Shown here: positions 30,730 through 37,715 of the stretch, piece after piece | Numbering within the stretch: position 1 is the first letter of the stretch | Layout: each line of letters begins with the position of its first letter | The notes under the pieces: generated by a model | The model's database searches: none | What the model saw: the letters and a program-made list of their open reading frames with translations, nothing else | What the model was told of the DNA's origin: nothing | Made by a program: the position numbers and the translations under genes | From: Raineyella antarctica | GTDB taxonomy: Bacteria; Actinomycetota; Actinomycetes; Propionibacteriales; Propionibacteriaceae | DNA: 64,000 nucleotides | NCBI RefSeq assembly: GCF_900092135.1 | Contig: NZ_FMYF01000004.1 | Coordinates: forward strand, 1-64,000 | Direction: 5' to 3'

Positions 30730-31353
30730 TCAGGACTGCCAGACCCCTGAGGATCCCCGCCGATGGGAGCCGACCAGGTGGGTGTCGACGATGCCGATCG
30801 CCTCCATCAGGGCGAACATCGTGGTCGGCCCGACGAACGTGAACCCCTCCTTGCGGAGCGCCTTGGACAGTGCCACGGACTCCGGCGAGGTGGAGGGGAC
30901 ATCGCCGAGGGTCCGGGGCGCAGGGGTGTGTTCGGGCCGGAAGGACCAGACGAACGGGCCCAGGCCTCCCTTGTCCCGCAACCGGATCGTCGCCTGGGCG
31001 TTGGTGATGGTCGCGTTGATCTTCGCCCGGTTCCGGACGATAGCCGCGTCCGCCATCAGCCGGGCCACGTCGGCCTCGTCGTACCGGGCTACGACATCGG
31101 GGTCGAACCCGGCGAACGCTGACCGGAACGCGGGCCGCTTGCGCAGGATCGTGGCCCATGACAGGCCGGACTGGAACGCCTCCAGGCTGAGCCGCTCGTA
31201 CACCCCGGACTCGTCGCGCACCGGCAGCCCCCACTCGGTGTCGTAGTAGTCCCGCAGCAGCGGGTCGGTCGTAGCCCAGGCGGGACGGGCAAGGCCATCG
31301 CCACCGACCACGAGCCCGGGAGCGGCGACGGGCTGGTCAGGAGTGGCTTTCAT
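30730..31353 (-). CDS. tag: DNA-3-methyladenine glycosylase I
   Basis: A 207-aa base-excision repair enzyme. The N-terminal ARPAWATTDPLLRDYYDTEWG, YERLSLEAFQSGLSWATIL and the late HLVGSHRR segment are typical, with the zinc-type ligands less clear than in E. coli Tag (the N-terminal Cys is absent). ATG at 31353 is preferred; a GTG at 31395, which would overlap the ogt stop as GTGA, is the alternative. It follows ogt, giving a two-gene alkylation-repair unit. Confidence 0.88.
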   Translation of the reverse strand: MKATPDQPVAAPGLVVGGDGLARPAWATTDPLLRDYYDTEWGLPVRDESGVYERLSLEAFQSGLSWATILRKRPAFRSAFAGFDPDVVARYDEADVARLMADAAIVRNRAKINATITNAQATIRLRDKGGLGPFVWSFRPEHTPAPRTLGDVPSTSPESVALSKALRKEGFTFVGPTTMFALMEAIGIVDTHLVGSHRRGSSGVWQS

Positions 31354-31391
31354 GGACCCCGATGCTAGGCGCTGTGGGGGCTGGGGGCGGC

Positions 31392-31955
31392 TCACGCGCC
31401 CTCGGCGACGTACTCCCGCTCCATCGCCAGCAGCACCTGTTTGGTCTCCAGGCCACCGGAGTAGCCGCCCAGGCTACCGTCGCTGCGCAGCACCCGGTGG
31501 CACGGCACCAGGATCGGCAGCGGGTTGGTGGCGCAGGACGAGCCCACCGCCCGGACGGCACCGGGGTTGCCGACCTCCCGGGCGACCTCGGTGTAGGTCA
31601 GCGTCCGCCCGTAGCCGATCTGTGGCAGGAACTCCTGGACCGTACGGCGGAAGCCGGTGGAGAGCCGCAGGTCCAGAGGGATCTGGAAGACCTGCCGGAC
31701 GCCCGCGAAGTACTCCTCGAGCTCACGCACGGCGGCATCCAGGATCGGTGAGGGTGCCCCGGAGGCGGGACCGACCTGGGACGCGAGGACCTCGAGGACC
31801 TGGTCGAACCCCTCATGCGCGAACGCCAGGCGCACCAGCCCGACATCGGTCGCGGCCAGCAGCAGTGGTCCGATCGGGGAGTCGACGATGAGGTAGGCGA
31901 CACTGGTCGTCGATGCCGGCGCTCCTGCCGGGGGGACTGGCTGCGGTCGGTCCAT
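31392..31955 (-). CDS. ogt: Methylated-DNA-protein-cysteine methyltransferase
   Basis: A 187-aa suicide repair protein that removes methyl groups from O6-methylguanine. The acceptor Cys is in NPLPILVPCHRVLRSDGSLGGYSGG, and the helix-turn-helix region GYGRTLTYTEVAREVGNPGAVRAVG is intact. The N-terminal RNase-H-like part has no extra domain. TAGAAT ends exactly 6 nt before the ATG, indicating its own leaderless promoter inside the minus-strand gene run. It pairs with tag downstream. Confidence 0.93.
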   Translation of the reverse strand: MDRPQPVPPAGAPASTTSVAYLIVDSPIGPLLLAATDVGLVRLAFAHEGFDQVLEVLASQVGPASGAPSPILDAAVRELEEYFAGVRQVFQIPLDLRLSTGFRRTVQEFLPQIGYGRTLTYTEVAREVGNPGAVRAVGSSCATNPLPILVPCHRVLRSDGSLGGYSGGLETKQVLLAMEREYVAEGA

Positions 31956-31961
31956 GCACCG

Positions 31962-31967
31962 ATTCTA
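31962..31967 (-). promoter_or_regulatory. Leaderless -10 (TAGAAT) of ogt
   Basis: On the minus strand TAGAAT, six bases, then ATG at 31955. It shows that ogt-tag is transcribed separately from the CDGSH unit. Confidence 0.7.
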
Positions 31968-31979
31968 GGCCGGTGACCC

Positions 31980-32183
31980 TCAGTCGGCCCGGAACCTGCT
32001 GTGCTTGTGCGACCCGTCGCAGAATGGCTTGGTGCGGGAGTGCCCGCAGCGGCACAGGGCCACGGTGCCGGACCGCTGCGGGATCACCTGCCCCTCCACG
32101 GTGCGCAGCTCGACCTGGCCGCGGATGACCAGGGGGCCGTCCGGATAGGTCGTGATCGTCGGTGGCTCGGGGATGTCAGGCAT
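31980..32183 (-). CDS. CDGSH iron-sulfur protein
   Basis: A 67-aa protein with the cluster motif CRCGHSRTKPFCDGSH (C-x-C-x2-S-x3-P-x-C-D-G-S-H), which binds a [2Fe-2S] cluster with three Cys and one His. A preceding beta-strand-rich segment (GPLVIRGQVELRT) completes the fold. There is no membrane anchor. ATG at 32183 overlaps the end of the GT2 gene by 8 nt. It is the last gene of a three-gene unit with an iron-containing redox enzyme, for which it may supply electrons or iron. Confidence 0.9.
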   Translation of the reverse strand: MPDIPEPPTITTYPDGPLVIRGQVELRTVEGQVIPQRSGTVALCRCGHSRTKPFCDGSHKHSRFRAD

Positions 32184-33147
32184 CGATCGTCCTCTCGGCG
32201 CGTAGGGAACTCCGCCGGCGGCGGGGCGTGGCCGCATGGACGATCCGGCCGTCGCCGTACCGCACGCCGCCGGTCAGCCGCCGGCCGATGGCCAGCCAGA
32301 CGCACACGGCCCGCTCGGCGAACCATACCGGCGCCCACCAGGCGCTGCTGGCCGGGAACCGGGAGGTGCCCCCGGCGCGCCGGCGTCCCGCCTCGGCGAC
32401 CAGCACCGCGGCCAGCGCCAGGCCGACCAGGGCCCGCGGGCGGCGCAGGCACAGGACCAGCAGTAGGGGCAGCAGGCCGGCCTCGGTGGCCAGGCGCCCG
32501 GGTTGGGCGAAGTCGTCGTACGCCTGGCGTACGCGCTGGGACCAGAAGTGCGCAGCCGAGGGCGGTCGCCGCCCGACGTAGAGCCACGGGGCCCGGCGGA
32601 CCACGCCGCCGCGATCCTTGATCGTGCGGATCAGTTCCAGGTTCTCGAACAGCACGTCGCCCTCGTACCCGTCGGGGGCCAGCCGGTCGCGGCGGACGAC
32701 CAGGGTGCCGGGGTAGTCGCCCGGTCCGGCGCGGTTGACCAACTGGCGAGCGGTGTCCCAGCGGGCGTGCCAGGGCCAGGAGGTGAAGACGTTCTGTGGC
32801 ACCAGCAGGTCGACGCCCTCCATCAGGCCGGGCAGCCGGTCCAGCTCATCCGGTGCCCAGCGCACGTCGTCGTCGGCGACCACGACCAGAGGGTGGCGGG
32901 CGAGCCGTACCCCGGAGACCACGTTGCGGACCTTTCCGTTGCGGCCCGGCCAGGGCTGGGGTCGGACATGGCGGACTGTGCCGGCCCAGGCCTCGTGGTG
33001 TCGCCGGAAGGCCTCGGGGTCCGAGCCGTCGACGACGGTGACGTCGATGCTGCGGGCCAGTTCGGCCAGGTAGCCGGTCAGGTCGGCCAGGTCCGCGTCG
33101 GCGGACCAGCGCAGCGGCAGCACGTACTCCAGGTCAGGCCGCGACAT
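32176..33147 (-). CDS. Family 2 glycosyltransferase with C-terminal membrane part
   Basis: A 323-aa protein. Residues ~1-220 are a GT2 domain: VTVVDGSD, VVVADDDVRWAPDEL (DxD) and GYEGDVLFENLELIRTIKDRGG. The C-terminal part has hydrophobic segments (LLPLLLVLCLRRPRALVGLALAAVLVA). It should act at the inner membrane face. It overlaps the upstream redox-enzyme gene by 14 nt and the CDGSH gene by 8 nt. Substrates are unknown. Confidence 0.82.
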   Translation of the reverse strand: MSRPDLEYVLPLRWSADADLADLTGYLAELARSIDVTVVDGSDPEAFRRHHEAWAGTVRHVRPQPWPGRNGKVRNVVSGVRLARHPLVVVADDDVRWAPDELDRLPGLMEGVDLLVPQNVFTSWPWHARWDTARQLVNRAGPGDYPGTLVVRRDRLAPDGYEGDVLFENLELIRTIKDRGGVVRRAPWLYVGRRPPSAAHFWSQRVRQAYDDFAQPGRLATEAGLLPLLLVLCLRRPRALVGLALAAVLVAEAGRRRAGGTSRFPASSAWWAPVWFAERAVCVWLAIGRRLTGGVRYGDGRIVHAATPRRRRSSLRAERTIDA

Positions 33148-34222
33148 CGACCGGCTTCCGCAGCGCGCTGTCGCCCGCCTCCCAACGCGTCAGGACGTGG
33201 GCGGCGACCAGTCCGTCCATCAGCAGGGAGGCCGCCGCACCGAACATGATGTCCGGCACCCGGGCCGGCTCGGCCTGGGCCAGCCCCCCGGCCAGGTCGT
33301 ACGCCGCTACCTGTTCGTGGACGGCATCGGCCTGGACGTGTTCGGTGAAGTAGGCGGTGACGTCGGCACCGAAGCCGGCCCGGGTGTACGCGTCCCGGTA
33401 GCGGGCGTTCGGTAGGGAGGAGGTCATCTCGAACGCGGCGAGGTGGCCGACCAGGGCACCCAGGAGTCGGCGGTTCAGCCCGAACAACGACATGGTGTTG
33501 TGCGTGGCGAGGGTGAGGGCCGGCACCACGTCCAGGTGGTCCAGCTGGCCGTCCGGGAGTCCTGCGCCGCGCATCGCGGCCGCGTACAGGGTGGAGTGCA
33601 TCCGGTCGAACCGGCCCCCGCCGTACTCGTCGGACTGGATCTCCACCAGGGCTGCCTTGGCCGGTCCGGCCAGCCGGGGGAGCGCCCAGGAGTGCGGGTC
33701 GGCCTCGCGGAGCGTGTACACACTTCGCAGCACCAGCAGCTCGCGCAGCTGCCCGGCGCTCGCGTGCCGCAGGGCGTAGTGCGACAGTCCCGGGCCCTGG
33801 TCGGCGGCGGTCAGCTCGAAGAGTGCCTCGGCCACCCCGCGCATGTCAGGGGCCGGCTGCGGCAGGGGACCGTTGAGAACCCGCCGCCGCAATTCCGCCT
33901 CGTGCAGGGTCTCCAGGTGCTGGCGGACCCGCAGCAGCCCGAGGTCCCACTCCAGCGCGTCTGAGGAGGGTCCCAGGGATCCGTACGCCAGCGCGTACAG
34001 CAGGAACAGCGTGAGCTGGAGGTCGTCGTCGTGCAGCACCGAGGGGGACGGCTCCAGGTCGCGGCAGGCCGCTGCCAGGGCCTCGAAACCGGTGGGGTCG
34101 GCCCGCCCGGGCCCGAGGACCTGCAGCAGTGCGCCGCTGAGCGGACCACGCCCGGTCGCCGGCAACCCTGGGACGGGTCCGGATCGCTGGGACTGTGCCT
34201 CGAGGGCTATGTGCGTGGCCAT
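33134..34222 (-). CDS. Iron-containing redox enzyme (heme-oxygenase-like domain)
   Basis: A 362-aa mostly helical protein of the iron-containing redox enzyme family. In these heme-oxygenase-like diiron oxygenases metal ligands are Glu/His in helices; here E-I-Q-S-D-E-Y-G-G-G-(R)-(F)-D-R-M-H near the middle and EHVQADAVHEQ near the C-terminus match the expected pattern of ExxxH. The family includes natural-product oxidases. ATG at 34222 is chosen; an extended frame to 34252 lacks a ribosome site. It opens a coupled GT2-CDGSH unit. Confidence 0.8.
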   Translation of the reverse strand: MATHIALEAQSQRSGPVPGLPATGRGPLSGALLQVLGPGRADPTGFEALAAACRDLEPSPSVLHDDDLQLTLFLLYALAYGSLGPSSDALEWDLGLLRVRQHLETLHEAELRRRVLNGPLPQPAPDMRGVAEALFELTAADQGPGLSHYALRHASAGQLRELLVLRSVYTLREADPHSWALPRLAGPAKAALVEIQSDEYGGGRFDRMHSTLYAAAMRGAGLPDGQLDHLDVVPALTLATHNTMSLFGLNRRLLGALVGHLAAFEMTSSLPNARYRDAYTRAGFGADVTAYFTEHVQADAVHEQVAAYDLAGGLAQAEPARVPDIMFGAAASLLMDGLVAAHVLTRWEAGDSALRKPVDVAA

Positions 34223-34398
34223 AAGTCGACAATGACTACTCGGGGAGGCCACGTCAAGTATCCCCAGGGCTGGTCTTCGGCCTCCTGCTGCTCGGCCGGG
34301 CGACTCACTCCGGTATCCGCGGGTGACTCCGTCGCCCCGTTGCGCGTGTCGGCGTCCTCCTTCGCCCGGCCCTGCCGCCGGACATGACCGGCCGGCCG

Positions 34399-34404
34399 TA
34401 CCCT
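34399..34404 (+). promoter_or_regulatory. Leaderless -10 (TACCCT) of the esterase/acyltransferase cassette
   Basis: TACCCT ends 6 nt before ATG 34411 and fixes that start. Confidence 0.6.
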
Positions 34405-34410
34405 TGCCCC

Positions 34411-35415
34411 ATGACCAGACCGGGCAGTCCGGGGCAACCGCCCGTCAACCGCCTGACCAGCGCCGTGCTCAGCCTGTTCGCCGCGCCGCGGATCGACATG
34501 CGGGCGGACTACGAGAAGGTGCGGCGCGCCCAGCGGGCGCTGTCACGTACGCCTCGGGACCCGTACCGGTTCCTGGACCAGGCGGTGCGCGGCGAGGACG
34601 GCCACGAGATCCCGGTCCGGCTGTTCTTCCCCCGGACCCTCACCAAGCCCGGGGTGCTGCTGTTCTTCCACGGCGGTGGCTGGGTCACCGGGGACATCGA
34701 TACCTATACCTCGACATGTCTGACCATGGCGGACCTGACCGGCCGGATCGTCTGCTCGGTGGACTACCGGCTGGCCCCGGAGCACCCCTACCCGGCCGGC
34801 CTGCAGGACTGCCTCCGGGTGACCGAGACGCTGCTCGAGCGGCCCTACCTTGCCGGCGGCGCGGACCCCGAGGACATCACCCTGGTCGGCGACTCGGCCG
34901 GGGCGAACCTCGCCGCAGCGGTCTCCCTCGACCTGCACAGGCGGGGGGTGACCCTGCCCGGGGCCCAGGTGCTGCTCTACCCGGTGGTCCAGTGGGACCA
35001 CGACCCGCGGACCTCCCCGTACGATTCCGTGCGGGCGTACGGCACCGGCCTGCGGCTCACCGCGCTCGAGGTCCGTGACTACATGGCGATGTACCAGCCC
35101 GATCCGGCCCTGCGGGCGACGGAGCTGGTCTCCCCACTGGCCGCCGAGGACCTCACCGGCCAGCCGCGTACGCTCGTGGTCACCGCCGAGCTGGACCTGC
35201 TGCGCGACGAGGGCGAGGCGTACGGCCGGGCCCTGCGTGCCGCCGGCACCCCGACCCGGATCGAACGGGTCGACGGGGCCCTTCACGGGTTCATCATCCT
35301 GCCGCGGTTCTCCCGTGCGCTGGCCCGCGCCTATGACCACATCATCTCCTTCCTGGAGGGGGACATGGCCGACAGCCGCCCGCTGGAGGCGACCACCGAC
35401 GGGGCCGACCGGTGA
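34411..35415 (+). CDS. Alpha/beta hydrolase (HSL-type esterase)
   Basis: A 334-aa serine esterase of the hormone-sensitive-lipase group. HGGGW forms the oxyanion hole, GDSAGAN carries the Ser nucleophile, and the acid and His lie in ELDLLRDEGE and DGALHGF. It acts on acyl esters, cytoplasmic by lack of a signal peptide. TACCCT ends exactly 6 nt before ATG 34411, so the transcript is probably leaderless and the upstream in-frame ATG (34384) is not used. It is coupled by GTGA to the acyltransferase gene. Confidence 0.88.
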   Translation: MTRPGSPGQPPVNRLTSAVLSLFAAPRIDMRADYEKVRRAQRALSRTPRDPYRFLDQAVRGEDGHEIPVRLFFPRTLTKPGVLLFFHGGGWVTGDIDTYTSTCLTMADLTGRIVCSVDYRLAPEHPYPAGLQDCLRVTETLLERPYLAGGADPEDITLVGDSAGANLAAAVSLDLHRRGVTLPGAQVLLYPVVQWDHDPRTSPYDSVRAYGTGLRLTALEVRDYMAMYQPDPALRATELVSPLAAEDLTGQPRTLVVTAELDLLRDEGEAYGRALRAAGTPTRIERVDGALHGFIILPRFSRALARAYDHIISFLEGDMADSRPLEATTDGADR

Positions 35416-36902
35416 GTGCCCGCAGCTCGGGAGCGTCCCGACACAGGTCCTGGGTCCGCCTCGACAATGCGGCGAACATCTTCCTGGCCGCCCGCACCGA
35501 GCTGGACACCAAGGTGTTCCGGCTCTCCGCCGAGCTGGACGAACAGGTCGACCCGGACGTCCTGCAGCGGGCGCTGGACCGGGTCTTCGTGCAGTACCCA
35601 CTGTTCCGGGCCGTCCTGCGGCGCGGCTTCTTCTGGTACTACCTGCTGGAGTCCGACCGCAGCCCGGTCGTCGCCGAGGACACGGCGGCGCCCGTCTCGC
35701 ACCTCTACAGTTTCGACGGCCGCGAGCTGTTGTTCCGGGTCCTGTACCGCGGCCGGCGCGTCTCGCTGGAGATCTTCCACGCCCTGACCGACGGCACCGG
35801 CGCGCTGTGGTTCTTCCAGGACCTGCTGACCGAGTACGTCGGCCTGCGCCATCCCGACGAGTTCGCCGCGGTCGCCCCACCGGTCGGGACCGCGGTCAAG
35901 CAGGAGTTCACCGTCGATGCCTTCACCCACTGGTTCGCCTCCGGAACCGGCAAGGTGCCCTTCATCGACGAGGCCAGCCCGGCCGTGGAGTCAGCCTCGA
36001 CGCACCTGCCCGACGCCGCCCCGCCCGGTCCCGTCGGCCCGATCGCGCGGCACCGGCACCCTCGCAGCGGCGTGGTCCGGGTCCATGGCACCCACGCCCC
36101 CGACCTGCGCACCCGCGTGGTCGAGCTGTCCATGCCGGTCAAACCAGTGCTCGGCCTGGCCCGCGCCGAGGGCGTCTCGCTGACCATCTACCTGGTCGCA
36201 CTGTTCTTCGAGTCGCTGCGCGCCACCAGGGAGGTGAGCGGCAGGGAACGGACCATGACCGTGTCGGTACCGGTCAACCTGCGCCAGTTCTTCCCCTCCG
36301 AGTCGGGCCGCAATTTCTTCGCCACCACGCGTCTGGAGCACACGTACGGGACCGACCCGGAGGCCGACACCCTCGGAGCCGTCTGCCGCGACCTGGACAC
36401 CCAGTTCCGGCGCCAGCTCACCCACGAGAGCCTGGAGCGCAAGATCCGCCGGCTGATCAGTTTCGAGCGGCACCCGGTGCTGCGGTTCTTCCCGCGCCCG
36501 CTGAAGGACCTCGTGCTCGGAATGGTGAACAGGTCCGACAGCCGCGGGATCACCGTGGCGATCACCAACCTGGGCCGGGTCACCTTGCCGACACCGGCCG
36601 ACCGCCACGTCGGGCGGCTCTACCTGCACGTCTCGGCGGCGCGCCCGCAGTTCAGTGCGATGAGCCACGGCGACCGGCTGACGGTCTCGTTCACCAGTCC
36701 GTTCGTGGAGACCGACCACCACGCCGCCTTCGTCCGCCACCTCACCGCCCGGGGCGTCACGGTGGGAGTGGAGGCCGCTAGGGTGACCGCCCAGGAGATC
36801 GCGGGCGAGGAGGGAGCCGTCCCCGTGGTGAAGAGGGGCCGCCGAGCTGCCAGACGAGGGCTCGGCGCCCCGGCCGGCCCCGCGACCAAGGAAGGGCGAT
36901 GA
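35412..36902 (+). CDS. Condensation-domain-like acyltransferase (PapA/alcohol acetyltransferase type)
   Basis: A 496-aa acyltransferase of the BAHD/condensation fold. The catalytic motif is FHALTDGTG (HxxxDG), preceded by SLEI. A second fold marker is TVSVPVNLRQFFPSESGRNFF (the RxxFP...N type latch). It should transfer an acyl group from a CoA or carrier to an alcohol, as PapA-type and yeast AATase-type proteins do. GTG start overlaps the esterase stop, and its own stop overlaps the next ATG as ATGA. Confidence 0.82.
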   Translation: MSARSSGASRHRSWVRLDNAANIFLAARTELDTKVFRLSAELDEQVDPDVLQRALDRVFVQYPLFRAVLRRGFFWYYLLESDRSPVVAEDTAAPVSHLYSFDGRELLFRVLYRGRRVSLEIFHALTDGTGALWFFQDLLTEYVGLRHPDEFAAVAPPVGTAVKQEFTVDAFTHWFASGTGKVPFIDEASPAVESASTHLPDAAPPGPVGPIARHRHPRSGVVRVHGTHAPDLRTRVVELSMPVKPVLGLARAEGVSLTIYLVALFFESLRATREVSGRERTMTVSVPVNLRQFFPSESGRNFFATTRLEHTYGTDPEADTLGAVCRDLDTQFRRQLTHESLERKIRRLISFERHPVLRFFPRPLKDLVLGMVNRSDSRGITVAITNLGRVTLPTPADRHVGRLYLHVSAARPQFSAMSHGDRLTVSFTSPFVETDHHAAFVRHLTARGVTVGVEAARVTAQEIAGEEGAVPVVKRGRRAARRGLGAPAGPATKEGR

Positions 36903-37588
36903 TGACCAGATGCTCCTCGTGCGGGGGTGAGATCGAGGGCACCTGGCGGATCTGCCCGCTGTGCCGGGTGCCGCTGGAGCCTGAGCAACCGGCGGGGGAG
37001 GCCCGCGAGGCCCGGGAGGCCCGGGAGGCGTACCCCACCGCCGCGCTGCGCTTCGACCGGCGCCGGGTCTGGGCAGTCCTCGTGCCGTTGTCGGTCGCGG
37101 CGGTTGCCGGCTCGTTCGCCGCCCAGGCGCTCGTACCGCAGCTGATGGCACCGGTCCGCACGGTCTGGCTGTCGCTGGCGACCCTGTGGCTGGTCGTGCT
37201 GGCGGCCATCCATCGGCGCAACAACGTCAGCAGCCTGGTCGTCTGGCTCGTCGTGCTGCTGTCGCTGTCCGCGGTGCTGTGGGAACGGAGCACCGGCGGA
37301 ACGTCCTGGGCAACCACCTGGGCGATTCCGGCGATCTGTACCTTCGCGAACCTTGCACTCGGGATCGTGGTCCGGGTGGTCCGCCTGGAGCTGGCCGAGC
37401 ATATCGCGAAGGCCGCCCTGGTGATGCTCTTCGGCCTCGTGCCGGGCGTCTTCGTGCTGCTCGGCTGGGTGAGTGTTGTGGCACCCTCTCTGGTGTGCGT
37501 CTGGTTCAGCCTTCTCCTGCTGCTGGTGATGGCGCTGTCCCGCCCCGGTGAGCTGCGGGCGGCGCTGCACCGGCGCTTCCAGGCCTGA
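36899..37588 (+). CDS. Zinc-ribbon membrane protein (DUF6320-like)
   Basis: A 229-aa protein. The N-terminus has two CxxC knuckles (CSSCGG, CPLCRVPL), a zinc ribbon, then six hydrophobic helices. This architecture and its neighbourhood with a condensation-like acyltransferase and an esterase match proteins annotated DUF6320. It may anchor or regulate the acyltransferase at the membrane, but no activity is known. The start is ATG-ATG, overlapping the upstream stop. Confidence 0.7.
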   Translation: MMTRCSSCGGEIEGTWRICPLCRVPLEPEQPAGEAREAREAREAYPTAALRFDRRRVWAVLVPLSVAAVAGSFAAQALVPQLMAPVRTVWLSLATLWLVVLAAIHRRNNVSSLVVWLVVLLSLSAVLWERSTGGTSWATTWAIPAICTFANLALGIVVRVVRLELAEHIAKAALVMLFGLVPGVFVLLGWVSVVAPSLVCVWFSLLLLLVMALSRPGELRAALHRRFQA

Positions 37589-37621
37589 ACCGGCTGCCCG
37601 GCTCAACATCTTCCCAACCGG

Positions 37622-37637
37622 AATCCCCCGGGGTATT
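37622..37637 (+). promoter_or_regulatory. Degenerate CsoR-like palindrome upstream of multicopper oxidase
   Basis: AATCCCCCGGGGTATT resembles the ATACCCC..GGGGTAT operator of the cst operon, with one poor arm. Upstream of a multicopper oxidase it could be a copper-responsive CsoR site. Confidence 0.35.
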
Positions 37638-37715
37638 GCGGCCGGTCATCGCCGGAAGGAGACTTGTTGACTACGGGTGTACGCCCCGCGCACGCCCTTC
37701 TCCCGGGGGGGGAAC

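Noticed and set aside
30730-37588. A natural-product biosynthetic cluster spanning the iron enzyme, GT2, esterase and acyltransferase
   Set aside because: The two units are divergent, separated by about 190 nt, with independent promoters. The repair genes and ogt promoter interrupt one side. They are better treated as two separate modules.
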